Positions 45,069-53,708 of a DNA stretch of 64,000 nt are shown here, piece by piece. The position numbers and the translations under genes were made by a program. Under the pieces are notes generated by a model. That model did not search any database, was not told the DNA's origin, and saw only the letters and a list, made by a program, of their open reading frames with translations. Positions within the stretch are counted from its first letter, which is position 1, and the number at the start of each line of letters is the position of its first letter. This stretch comes from Novisyntrophococcus fermenticellae (lineage in GTDB: Bacteria > Bacillota > Clostridia > Lachnospirales > Lachnospiraceae), in assembly GCF_018866245.1 (NCBI RefSeq), contig NZ_CP076458.1, positions 930,001 through 994,000 on the forward strand, written 5' to 3'.

Positions 45069-46648
45069 TTAAGGTTCTGATTGCAGATGATGAAATTCAT
45101 TTTAGAAACTATATGCTTACAGCGGTGGACTGGAATTCCCTTGGGTTTCAGATCAGCAGTGTGGCGCAGAACGGACAGGAGGCCTTAAGTGCTATCCAGG
45201 ATTCCTGTCCTGATCTGGCATTTCTGGATATTAACATGCCTCTTATGGATGGGATTTCACTGGCTGAAAAGGTACGTGAACTGGCTCCGGATATGATGAT
45301 GGTTTTTGTCACAGGCTACTCTGACTTTGCATATGCAAAAAAAGCGATTCAACTGCATATTGAAGATTATCTGCTGAAACCCTTTTCACCGGAGGAACTG
45401 ACTAGGCTGCTGCTGCTGCTGAGACAGAAATACGAGCGGATACGTTTACGGAACTCCAGAGACCGGCAGGCGAAGCAGGTAATTATGGATAAGTTTCTAA
45501 ACTCTTTATTATCCTATATCCCAGAGGATTCCATAGTTTACGAAAGCAAGAAAAACGTTCCGGAGAATTGGAAGATTTCGGATTTCTTTAAGGTGATGGT
45601 CGTTGAGATTGGATATCTGAACTGCATGGAACTCAGCAAGAGGGATTTGCCCCTCTGGAAATTCAGTGTCGTCAATTGTATGAATGAAATGTTGTCGGGG
45701 ACAGAAAGGTTTTATTCCTTTTATGGCCCTTGTGATCGTATCATCTATCTGTTTAACTTTCGTGATAAAGACGCTCATAACAGGTATTCCGATTCGCCGG
45801 TGAAAAAAGCAGCGGATTTTATTCAAAAGTGTTTTCCGATTACTCTTTCCATTGGTATCGGAAACCTGGTAACAGGAGAGGAGGAAATCAGTATCTCATA
45901 TAAGAATGCTCTTCTGGCTCTGCAAAATCATGATTCCGGAAATAGAAACATCCATTATTTTAATGAAAATATGCCCGGCCTTTCCAAGGGATTTTACAGT
46001 CTGGATGTCTATAATCGTATAATGCTCGCACTCAGACAGAATTCAATTTCAGAGGTAGAAGATATTCTGAAGGAAGTGGAAAGAGAGATACTGGACAAAA
46101 AGTATGACAGTGACTCCATCCAGACAATATTTTCCTCCATTTTTTCCATCTGCCTGTCTTTTATATCCGAAAAAAATGGAAATATCTTGGAGGTATTAGA
46201 AAATGACCTTTCCTGGTACCAAAACGGCTTTGCTACGGCGCGCATTCATGATACTTGTATGTTTCTTCTGAAACTGTATGATAAAACCCTTCAACGATAT
46301 TCTGCTACACGGTCTTCTCACTCCATGCAGATTATAACTCGTGTACAGAATTATATCAGAGAACATTACATGGAGGAAAATCTGTCTGTGGAGCAGATTT
46401 CGGACTATATGATATTGGACGCCAGCTATATCCGAAAGTTATTCAGCAGATATATGAAATGCACGATTACAGATTTTATATTGACAACCCGTATGGAACA
46501 TGCGCGAAAACTTCTGGAGCAGGGGGAGACAAATGTTACCCGGTTGTCAGCGGCTGTGGGGTATAAAGATTCCGGGTATTTTGGTAAGGTATTTAAAAGG
46601 TATTATGGTACGACGCCAAAACGGTATGCCGGGAAGGGGAGTGAGTGA
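45065..46648 (+). CDS. YesN-type response regulator with AraC DNA-binding domain, fructan locus
   Basis: 527 residues. The N-terminal receiver domain has the phosphoacceptor Asp in LAFLDINMPLMDG and the Lys in LLKPFSPEE. The middle region of about 250 residues is typical of YesN proteins. The C-terminal AraC double helix-turn-helix is ENLSVEQISDYMILDASYIRKLFSRY and VGYKDSGYFGKVFKRYYGTTPKRY. It likely activates the divergent GH32 operon. Confidence 0.92.
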   Translation: MIKVLIADDEIHFRNYMLTAVDWNSLGFQISSVAQNGQEALSAIQDSCPDLAFLDINMPLMDGISLAEKVRELAPDMMMVFVTGYSDFAYAKKAIQLHIEDYLLKPFSPEELTRLLLLLRQKYERIRLRNSRDRQAKQVIMDKFLNSLLSYIPEDSIVYESKKNVPENWKISDFFKVMVVEIGYLNCMELSKRDLPLWKFSVVNCMNEMLSGTERFYSFYGPCDRIIYLFNFRDKDAHNRYSDSPVKKAADFIQKCFPITLSIGIGNLVTGEEEISISYKNALLALQNHDSGNRNIHYFNENMPGLSKGFYSLDVYNRIMLALRQNSISEVEDILKEVEREILDKKYDSDSIQTIFSSIFSICLSFISEKNGNILEVLENDLSWYQNGFATARIHDTCMFLLKLYDKTLQRYSATRSSHSMQIITRVQNYIREHYMEENLSVEQISDYMILDASYIRKLFSRYMKCTITDFILTTRMEHARKLLEQGETNVTRLSAAVGYKDSGYFGKVFKRYYGTTPKRYAGKGSE

Positions 46649-46651
46649 CAA

Positions 46652-47014
46652 ATGATGCTCATTTGGGTTGCAGATTATAAAAAAACGTGTTATGTTGATA
46701 AAGTCAGAAAATATGTGAAAGGGATGAGCATAGAGGAAGCGGTGGAAGCCGCAGTCAACGAGAGCTTGAGAGAAGGAGTTTTGACGGATTTCCTGACCAG
46801 GCATCGAAAGGAGGCTATCCAGATGCGTATATTTGAATACAATGAAGAGGAGGAGCTGGCATTACTTCGTCAAGAAGAACGTGAAGAAGGCCGAGAAGAA
46901 GGAAAGAAAAAAATAGCTTTAAATATGAATCATAAAGGATTGAGTATTGAATTGGTTGCGGAAATTGTTGAAGTTAGTGTTGACATCGTAAGGCAGTGGA
47001 TTGGAAATTCCTGA
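46652..47014 (+). pseudogene. C-terminal remnant of an Rpn-family (PD-(D/E)XK) transposase-like nuclease
   Basis: About 110 residues match the tail of Rpn/recombination-promoting nuclease-type proteins of Clostridia: SIEEAVEAAVNESLREGVLTDFLTRHRKEAIQMRIFEYNEEE, then a charged coiled region REEREEGREEGKKK and a final small helical domain. The catalytic N-terminal nuclease domain is absent, so the remnant is not an active nuclease. Confidence 0.65.
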
Positions 47015-47170
47015 AATACTAAGAACAAAGTGAGACACAGATAAAGAAAGGCCTGAACTACTTGGTCTTTGAATTACGTGAGAACCTGCCGGCAATATAA
47101 GATATAGAAAGAAGAATGAAATCTATAATTTTAGATATCCATTCATGTGATAAGTGTCTTTTGCCCTATT

Positions 47171-47192
47171 GAGCCTGATTGGCTCTTTTTTT
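47171..47192 (+). terminator. Small rho-independent terminator
   Basis: GAGCC and GGCTC with a 5-base loop are followed by seven T. It lies in the otherwise gene-free stretch 47015-47229, in which I see nothing else. Confidence 0.7.
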
Positions 47193-47229
47193 GTGCAGAA
47201 AGGCATTGGCGTGAGTACAGTATTGTTCG

Positions 47230-47625
47230 GCTGCGGGGGCTCGGATAGAAAATCTCATTAAAAGGAATGTAGGGCTTGAACTAACAAGTAATGATATAGT
47301 GGAAATGATCCAGGATGTCAATTCAACCTCACTAGCCGGAATTATTGATACAGCTGTATTGGGATATAGCGGGGAGACTATTGAAAGAGCAATTCAAATA
47401 TTAGGAAACCATTTGAGACACGTTCACTTTGCAGATGGAATTCCTAATGGCCATTTTATATTAGGAGAAGGGGAACTACCTCTTTTTGAAATGCTGCAAG
47501 CTTTGGACAATTCTAATTACAAGGGAAGGATAAGTTTGGAGATATTAAATAATCTGTATGTGGAGGATCCCGAAAGTGCTATGCAAAAAAGCTTTGATTG
47601 GTTATTAGAACACATTTCAGATTAA
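47230..47625 (+). pseudogene. C-terminal remnant of a sugar-phosphate isomerase/epimerase-like TIM-barrel protein
   Basis: The frame gives VNSTSLAGIIDTAVLGYSGE, then HLRHVHFADG with FILGEGELPL, and a final ISLEILNN. These are the last strands of the xylose isomerase-like/AP endonuclease 2 fold, with metal ligands Asp and His and the closing Glu. The first 150 or so residues are missing and no proper start exists. Confidence 0.6.
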
Positions 47626-47652
47626 TCAAGGTAACTTCTATTTGTCTTTATG

Positions 47653-47700
47653 TCTAAACAGTTTGTAAGCGGTCTTACCAGTGGAGCGGTCAAAGGTTGA
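47653..47700 (+). pseudogene. Last 15 codons of a MalG-type ABC permease
   Basis: KQFVSGLTSGAVKG followed by a stop matches the invariant end of MalG-like permeases (compare the ends at 32555 and 40007). Only this tail is left. Confidence 0.5.
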
Positions 47701-47761
47701 CGTTGCCTGGTAATCGTATTACAATATGACATTATAATATATGGAAGGTGAACATCAGTAT

Positions 47762-48430
47762 ATGACTATAACAACAGTATTATTTGATTTTGATGGAGTA
47801 GTAGCAGATACAGAGATGGGCACATCAGTATACCTGCAGAAAGCATTCGCGCAGTATGGAATAGAACTGACTGATGACCAGAAAAAATCATATATAGGGA
47901 CAGATGGAAGGAAACAGACAGAAAAGATTTTAAAGGAATATGGGAAGGATATATCCGTGGAGGAGTTTTTTGAGGTGAGAAAAAAACTCGGCAGCTATTA
48001 TGAAAACAGTCCGCTCTTAAAGCCAATTTCTGGATTGCAGGAGCTTTTCGATTATCTCCGCATGAAAGAATTGGGAATAGGTCTGGTTTCGTCCACCAAT
48101 TCCAAACTAATTATCACAGCTTTAAATCGTATGAATCTGGTTCATTATTTTGATACAATCATATGCGGAGACATGGTGAAATGCAAAAAACCGGATCCGG
48201 AAGGTTATCTTATGGCAATGCAATATTTACATGTTTCGCCAGAAGCGTGTATCATTGTGGAAGACTCGCCTACGGGGATACAAGCCGGACTGAATGCAGG
48301 AGCCCTGGTAGCAGGATTTAAGGGAAGTGAAATCAAACAAGATACGTCAAAGGCAAACATCACATGGGAATCGTATAGAGATGCGATTGCTCAGATGAAA
48401 GAGCTTTTGACAGGAGAACATAACGAGTAA
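47762..48430 (+). CDS. HAD-family phosphatase/phosphoglucomutase-like
   Basis: The start at 47762 has GGAAGGTG upstream. 222 residues. HAD motif I is LFDFDGVVADTE, motif II VSSTNS, motif III KKPDPEGY and motif IV VEDSPTGIQAG, with an alpha-helical cap between I and II. It dephosphorylates small phosphorylated metabolites or isomerises a sugar phosphate (beta-phosphoglucomutase subgroup). Substrate unknown. It may be a survivor of the decayed sugar locus just upstream. Confidence 0.85.
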   Translation: MTITTVLFDFDGVVADTEMGTSVYLQKAFAQYGIELTDDQKKSYIGTDGRKQTEKILKEYGKDISVEEFFEVRKKLGSYYENSPLLKPISGLQELFDYLRMKELGIGLVSSTNSKLIITALNRMNLVHYFDTIICGDMVKCKKPDPEGYLMAMQYLHVSPEACIIVEDSPTGIQAGLNAGALVAGFKGSEIKQDTSKANITWESYRDAIAQMKELLTGEHNE

Positions 48431-48452
48431 GCCTGCCTTTTGGCAGGCTTAC
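48427..48452 (+). terminator. Terminator after the HAD gene
   Basis: A perfect 11-bp stem (GTAAGCCTGCC with GGCAGGCTTAC) and TTTT loop overlaps the HAD stop codon. Only a short T-rich tail follows. Confidence 0.7.
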
Positions 48453-48579
48453 TTTATGCATGAAATTATTGCCGTTAAAATACAATAAATTCCCTGTAAC
48501 TTGTCCGTTGTGTTTTTGCGTTTTAGGATAGAATAAGGATAAGACAGAATATATTTGAAACAACGGATGGAGGTGGAGG

Positions 48580-49806
48580 ATGTCTATTCATGTAACGAAT
48601 GAGATTGGCAGCTTAAAAAAAGTAATGCTTCATCGGCCCGGCAAAGAGTTGGAGCATCTGGTGCCGGGAGAACTGGAGCGGCTGCTGTTTGACGATATCC
48701 CTTATCTGAAAGCAGCACAACAGGAGCATGATGAGTTTGCGGATATTCTAAAGAGTCAGGGAAGCGAAGTTGTATATCTGGAAGATTTGGCAGCAGAAGT
48801 ACTAAGAACAAGTCCCGAGATCAGAGAAAACTTTATTCGGCAGATTATTGAGGAGGGCGGAAGCCTGGCGTTGAAATTTAAGAGCCAGCTATCTGAACTT
48901 TTGAATGCTATTGAGGATGAAAAAGAATTGGTACTGAAAACTATGGCAGGAATCAGTATGCATGAGTTGAAGGAGACGGGACATAGTCCATTGGCAAATC
49001 TGGTAAAGCACAGCGGCCGCTTTGTGATGGACCCGATACCGAACCTGTATTTTACCCGGGATCCCTTTGCCAGTATCGGTAATGGTGTCAGTCTGAATCA
49101 CATGTACTCTAAGACGAGAAGAAGGGAGACGATATATGGGGAGCTGATTCTTCGGCATCACCCCGATTTCTCTGAAGATATGCTTTTTTATTACAGAAGA
49201 GAAAATCCCTTTTGCATCGAGGGAGGGGATATTCTGAACCTGAGCCACAAGATTCTTGCGGTGGGTATCTCGCAACGAACGACACCGGAGGCCATTGAAC
49301 TGTTGGCACAGAATATTTTTGAAGACAGGGATTCAGAAATCGAGAAAATTCTGGCTCTGGATATCCCAAGCATACGGGCCTATATGCATCTGGATACGGT
49401 ACTGACTCAGATTGATTATGATAAGTTCACGATTCATCCCGGAATCCTGGATAGCCTGAAAGTATATGAAATCTGCCGGGGGATCCGGAAGGATTCCTTA
49501 TCTGTAATTGAACGAAAGGGAACACTAGCGGAGATTTTATGCAGCTGTATGGGACTTGATAAGGTAACACTGATCCGTTGCGGCGGAAAGGATTGGATGG
49601 CCTCTGAGAGAGAACAGTGGAATGACGGCTCCAATACGTTGTGTATCAATCCGGGAAAGGTAATTGTGTATGACAGGAATTATATTACGAATGGGATTTT
49701 GCGGGATAACGGTATTGAAGTGTTGGAGATGCCAAGCTCTGAGTTGTCCAGGGGAAGAGGCGGTCCGAGATGCATGAGTATGCCGTTGATACGGGCGGAT
49801 TTGTAA
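48580..49806 (+). CDS. arcA: Arginine deiminase
   Basis: 408 residues, normal length. It converts L-arginine to citrulline and ammonia in the cytoplasm. Guanidine-group-modifying fold signatures are present: MLHRPGKELEHL at the start, DPIPNLYFTRDPFASIGNGV, the catalytic His/Glu region IEGGDILNL, HLDTVLTQID and the nucleophile Cys in RGGPRCMSMPL. The start has GGAGG upstream. No ornithine carbamoyltransferase or carbamate kinase gene accompanies it. Instead a LOR/SDH-type ornithine cyclodeaminase-like gene follows 22 bases later. Confidence 0.95.
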   Translation: MSIHVTNEIGSLKKVMLHRPGKELEHLVPGELERLLFDDIPYLKAAQQEHDEFADILKSQGSEVVYLEDLAAEVLRTSPEIRENFIRQIIEEGGSLALKFKSQLSELLNAIEDEKELVLKTMAGISMHELKETGHSPLANLVKHSGRFVMDPIPNLYFTRDPFASIGNGVSLNHMYSKTRRRETIYGELILRHHPDFSEDMLFYYRRENPFCIEGGDILNLSHKILAVGISQRTTPEAIELLAQNIFEDRDSEIEKILALDIPSIRAYMHLDTVLTQIDYDKFTIHPGILDSLKVYEICRGIRKDSLSVIERKGTLAEILCSCMGLDKVTLIRCGGKDWMASEREQWNDGSNTLCINPGKVIVYDRNYITNGILRDNGIEVLEMPSSELSRGRGGPRCMSMPLIRADL

Positions 49807-49828
49807 AGTGAAAGGAGTGTAAGTAATC

Positions 49829-50929
49829 ATGTCATTTAAAATACCAGAATATCATCATCCGGATTTTAACCGGAAGCAGTTTAAGGATGCGCCTGAGGTG
49901 CGGTATGAGGAAGCAGAAAAGGATGGAGTGGCACCGGAATATTTCCACAGCACTTCCATGTATCCGGAGTACTTCAAAATCGGAGGAAGATGGATGCTGG
50001 CTGAAGAGAGCCGTATGGATTCCAGTGTAGTAATCTGTGACGATGGGCACCTTGCCGTAGTGGAGAACCGGAACCTGAAAAAAGGGGATAAGGTCATCCT
50101 GGGCCGCACTGAAAACTGTGAAGAAGGCATCTATATGCACTGCAGAGGCTTTGAAGAGGAAGGGAACCAGTTAGATGACAAGTTTGTATTTCGTCAGGGA
50201 AGAAGCCGTGAAACCTCTTATGCAAGAGATTACGATAATTTGTTTGAACTGCTCAGATATGAGAAAGAGCATGGAAATATTGTATGGGTTATGGGACCCG
50301 CATTTGCCTTTGATCATGATGCCAGAGAGGCGATGTCGGGCATGATCAAAGGAGGCTATGCACACGGACTGATGGCTGGTAATGCACTGGCTACGCATGA
50401 TCTGGAGGGGGCGCTGCTGCACACAGCTCTGGGACAGGATATTTACACCCAGGCGTCACATCCGAATGGGCATTATAACCATCTGGACGTGATTAACAAA
50501 GTAAGAAAGAGCGGTTCCATTCCGCAGTTTATTCAGGATTATAACATTGATAATGGAATTATCTATAATTGTGTAAAACACAATGTCCCTATCGTGCTCA
50601 CCGGATCCATCCGTGATGACGGTCCCATACCCGAGGTCATCGGAGATGCTTATCTGGGGCAGGGGGCTATGCGTAAGCTGATTAAAGATGCTACCTGTGT
50701 CATCTGTCTGGCCACTATGCTGCATACGATAGCCACAGGAAATATGACTCCGTCTTTTAGGGTGCTGCCTGACGGAACGATCCGTCCCGTGTATCTGTAT
50801 ACTGTGGATGCCGATGAATTCGTAGTGAATAAGCTTTTGGATCGGGGAAGCTTGTCCGCCACAACCATTGTAACAAATGTTCAGGACTTTATCGCTATTG
50901 TTGCCAAAGGGTTAGGCGTGATGGAGTAA
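49829..50929 (+). CDS. LOR/SDH-domain protein (TIGR00300 type), predicted ornithine cyclodeaminase-like
   Basis: A 366-residue protein of the family found in archaea as an ornithine cyclodeaminase and as the C-terminal part of cyanobacterial arginine-degrading AgrE/ArgZ proteins. Visible signatures are VMGPAFAFDHDAREAMSGMI, HGLMAGNALATHDLEGALL, GSIRDDGPIPEV and the C-terminal YTVDADEFVVNKLLDRG. It would turn ornithine into proline and ammonia. The pairing with arginine deiminase mirrors the fused cyanobacterial arrangement, but how citrulline becomes ornithine is not shown by this window. It ends one base before the convergent AraC gene. Confidence 0.75.
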   Translation: MSFKIPEYHHPDFNRKQFKDAPEVRYEEAEKDGVAPEYFHSTSMYPEYFKIGGRWMLAEESRMDSSVVICDDGHLAVVENRNLKKGDKVILGRTENCEEGIYMHCRGFEEEGNQLDDKFVFRQGRSRETSYARDYDNLFELLRYEKEHGNIVWVMGPAFAFDHDAREAMSGMIKGGYAHGLMAGNALATHDLEGALLHTALGQDIYTQASHPNGHYNHLDVINKVRKSGSIPQFIQDYNIDNGIIYNCVKHNVPIVLTGSIRDDGPIPEVIGDAYLGQGAMRKLIKDATCVICLATMLHTIATGNMTPSFRVLPDGTIRPVYLYTVDADEFVVNKLLDRGSLSATTIVTNVQDFIAIVAKGLGVME

Positions 50930-50930
50930 A

Positions 50931-52181
50931 TCATGTCTGTAAGGAATCTTCCTGCAGTTCAACATGCTGTCTGAAGGCTCCGGGTGTTATGGTACGGAAT
51001 CGCAGAAAATTTCGGGTCAGGGTTTTGGCATTGTTGTAACCTACATCTATGGCGATTTCTGTTATACCCTTTTCGGTATTTTTTAGTAGTTCAGAGGCAC
51101 GGTTTACCCGGATGAAGTTTAAAAAGTCAGAGAAATTCTTTTCTACCAGATGCAGCAGGAGGATGTTTAACTCCCGGATCGTGATATGGAATCTGCCGGC
51201 CGTTTCTTTCGGCGTCAGTTTCCGGTTATAGTTCCGGTAAATATAAGATACAACTCCATATGCATCTCTTGTGATTTCTATATTGCACAGCTCCTGTATA
51301 TTCTGATAGGTTTTCCTGAAATCATTGGCTTTCATGCCTGTTCGGGCGGCGAATACCTTACAGAAGTGGGAGCTGTCTGCAAATCCCAGAATTTCAGCAA
51401 GCTCTTCCATTGTAAAATTTGTATGAAGAAGGAAATCAATCGTCTTGCCGATACGCATCTCATGCAGGAGGTTAAAGAAAGACAGTCCCGTAGTCTGGGT
51501 GATGTAGAGGCTGATGGAGGATTCACTCATATAAAAGATTCGGGATAATTCTTCTAAGGTCAGCTTCCGGCTGAGATGGTTGTACATATAATGCAGAATA
51601 TCACTTTTCTGTATATCGGATCGGATGGGACAATAATTATGGTTTTGAACTCCTATACGCTGGAAACGGACAATCAGTTCCACCAGTTTGTTCTTTAAAA
51701 ACAGGGAATGGTACAGGGGTTCCATCGTTGATGACATCATCGGCATCATGTTGATTTCCCGAAGAAGCTGTTCGAAGATTTCCCGGATTTGAAGATAATC
51801 TTCCTGTCCGCAGTGTACTACCGGGCAGCTGTCCATAAATTCAATTGGGGTTAAGGATCCGGTATCTCCATTACAGGAGGATTTTATCAGTACGTTTACC
51901 GTATCAAAATAGTACACCAGGAGGAAAAACTGAAGTGGAGAATCCACCTGGACGATATCAGATATCTGCCAAGGAAGTATGGATACTATGGTACCGGGAC
52001 ACAGATTGTATTCCCGGTCCTGAAGTTTCAGGACACCTGTGCCCTTATTAATCAGCCAGAAGCGGGACATCCGATGGATTAAAGGGGTGGTGGGGTTTTC
52101 GATGATTTCGGTATCAATACTGCAAATCTTCCGGTAATGCTGCCCGGAACAATCGATATCCTGGATGCATGTCTTTACCAT
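50931..52181 (-). CDS. AraC-family regulator with two AraC-type DNA-binding domains
   Basis: 416 residues, preceded by GAGGAGG. The N-terminal cupin-like sensor (FWLINKGTGVLKLQDREYNLCPGTIVSILPW) covers about 1-170. A first AraC HTH pair lies at about 195-300 (KLTLEELSRIFYMSESSISLYI; FTMEELAEILGFADSSHFCKVF). A second follows at about 310-410 (LTPKETAGRFHITIRELNIL; ITEIAIDVGYNNAKTLTRNF). Two complete HTH units in one chain are unusual. It sits between the arginine genes and the divergent Liv operon and could control either. Confidence 0.85.
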   Translation of the reverse strand: MVKTCIQDIDCSGQHYRKICSIDTEIIENPTTPLIHRMSRFWLINKGTGVLKLQDREYNLCPGTIVSILPWQISDIVQVDSPLQFFLLVYYFDTVNVLIKSSCNGDTGSLTPIEFMDSCPVVHCGQEDYLQIREIFEQLLREINMMPMMSSTMEPLYHSLFLKNKLVELIVRFQRIGVQNHNYCPIRSDIQKSDILHYMYNHLSRKLTLEELSRIFYMSESSISLYITQTTGLSFFNLLHEMRIGKTIDFLLHTNFTMEELAEILGFADSSHFCKVFAARTGMKANDFRKTYQNIQELCNIEITRDAYGVVSYIYRNYNRKLTPKETAGRFHITIRELNILLLHLVEKNFSDFLNFIRVNRASELLKNTEKGITEIAIDVGYNNAKTLTRNFLRFRTITPGAFRQHVELQEDSLQT

Positions 52182-52407
52182 GGCGAACCTCCTCGTTTTA
52201 TTAGATGCTATTATGATGCTACTATACTATTTAAGGGATAGCAGTACAAGGCTTGGCTGAGGGAATCCTGCATATTTATTATAAAATAAACAAAAGTACG
52301 AAGGGGGAACCGAAAAAAAGGATTTTTGTACAATTGCAAAATACTGATATTTATTTACAATAAAAGAAAAGATAAATATTCCTGAAAAACTGTTATTTTT
52401 CACGCAT

Positions 52408-52446
52408 ATATCAAAGGTGATTTCGAGATGAAATCACCTTTGATAT
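52408..52446. promoter_or_regulatory. Perfect 16-bp inverted repeat in the leader of the Liv operon
   Basis: ATATCAAAGGTGATTT and its exact complement flank a 7-base centre (CGAGATG), about 50 bases before the binding-protein start. No T-run follows, so a regulator-binding site or an mRNA hairpin is more likely than a terminator. The remaining intergenic part (52182-52407) shows only AT-rich promoter-like sequence. Confidence 0.6.
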
Positions 52447-52498
52447 AGAAAAGGATCCCGTTTAGAAAATCATATTGAAAGAAGGAAGGAAAGAGATT

Positions 52499-53678
52499 AT
52501 GCAAAAAAAGGTAAAAAAATTAATTATTTTGGGTATGGCGGCTTTGATGGCATGTTCTGTTATGGGCTGTGGAAAAGGCTCTGGGAGCGGCGACGAGATT
52601 GTATTGGGATACATAGGGCCGCTTACCGGAGAATCTGCTCTTTGGGGTAAGGTGGAGTCCGATACGTTGAAGATGCTGGTCGAAGAAACCAATGATAACG
52701 GAGGCATTCTGGGTAAGCAGATTGATTTGAAAATTTATGATAACCGCGGTGATGCGGTGGAAACCACCAATGCCGCCCGCAAGGCGCTTCAGAGCGATAA
52801 CGTTGTAGCATTTATCGGACCGGATTCCTCTTCCTGCGCCATTGCGCTCAGTGAGGTGTGTGAGGAGTACAAGGTTCCCCATATCACTACGACAGGTACC
52901 AATTATAAGGTGACACAGCATGAGGAAGACGGATCTGTCCGCCCCTATGCGTTTCGTATCTGTCTGTCGGATCCACAGCTGGGCGATATTATGGGGGGGG
53001 TATGCATTTGAAAAATTGGACTATAAAAATGTAGCGATTCTGTATGAAATCAGCAGCGAATATTCTTTGGGAATCACGCAAAACTTTACCGAAGCTTTTG
53101 AGAAAAAAGGTGGTAAGATAACAAGCTCAGAGGCCTATAAAACCGGAGATGTGGATTTTCGTGCGCAATTGTCCAAGATTAAAAATCAGGGAGACTTTGA
53201 TGCACTTATGATACCGGCTAATTATAAAGAAGTGGGGCTGATTGCAAAGCAGGCCAGAGCTCTGGGAATCGATGTTCCATTTCTGGGAGTGGATGCATGG
53301 ATGATGCAGGATCTGTTTGAAGTTGCGAAGGACGAGGTTCAGGAAGCTGTATTTCCCTGCGCTATGGATGTAAATGATGAAAACTTAAAAGAGTTTAAGG
53401 CCGCTTTTCAGGAAAAATGGGATATGGATCCAGATAAGGGAGGTACCGATGCGTATCTGGCTTATGACTGTTTTGATCTCATCAAGGCGGCCATAGAGAC
53501 AGCTGGCGAAGCAGATCCGGAGAAAATCAGAGATGCTTTGGAAAATTCCAGGGATGTGCAGTGCCTGACCAGTGTGATTTCTATAGATCCCGAAACGCAT
53601 AACCCTATACGTACTGCCTCTATTTTTCAGATTCAGGGAACTGAGTTCGTGAAATTGGATGAATACCGTTTCGAGTAA
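52499..53678 (+). pseudogene. livK: Liv-type (branched-chain amino acid/amide) binding lipoprotein, broken by a 1-nt frameshift
   Basis: Signal peptide with lipobox (ALMACSVMGC), then the periplasmic-binding type I fold: IVLGYIGPLTGESALWGKVES, VVAFIGPDSSSCAIALS and VPHITTTGTNYKVT. At the G8 run 52993-53000 the frame is lost; it resumes one frame on with YAFEKLDYKNVAILYEISSEYS and continues to QGTEFVKLDEYRFE. Removing one G restores 392 residues. Liv-type receptors bind branched-chain amino acids, but also short amides, urea and aromatic compounds. The neighbouring genes argue for a non-standard ligand. Confidence 0.88.
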
Positions 53679-53708
53679 ATTATCGTCCTTTGAAAGGGGG
53701 GAACTCTT

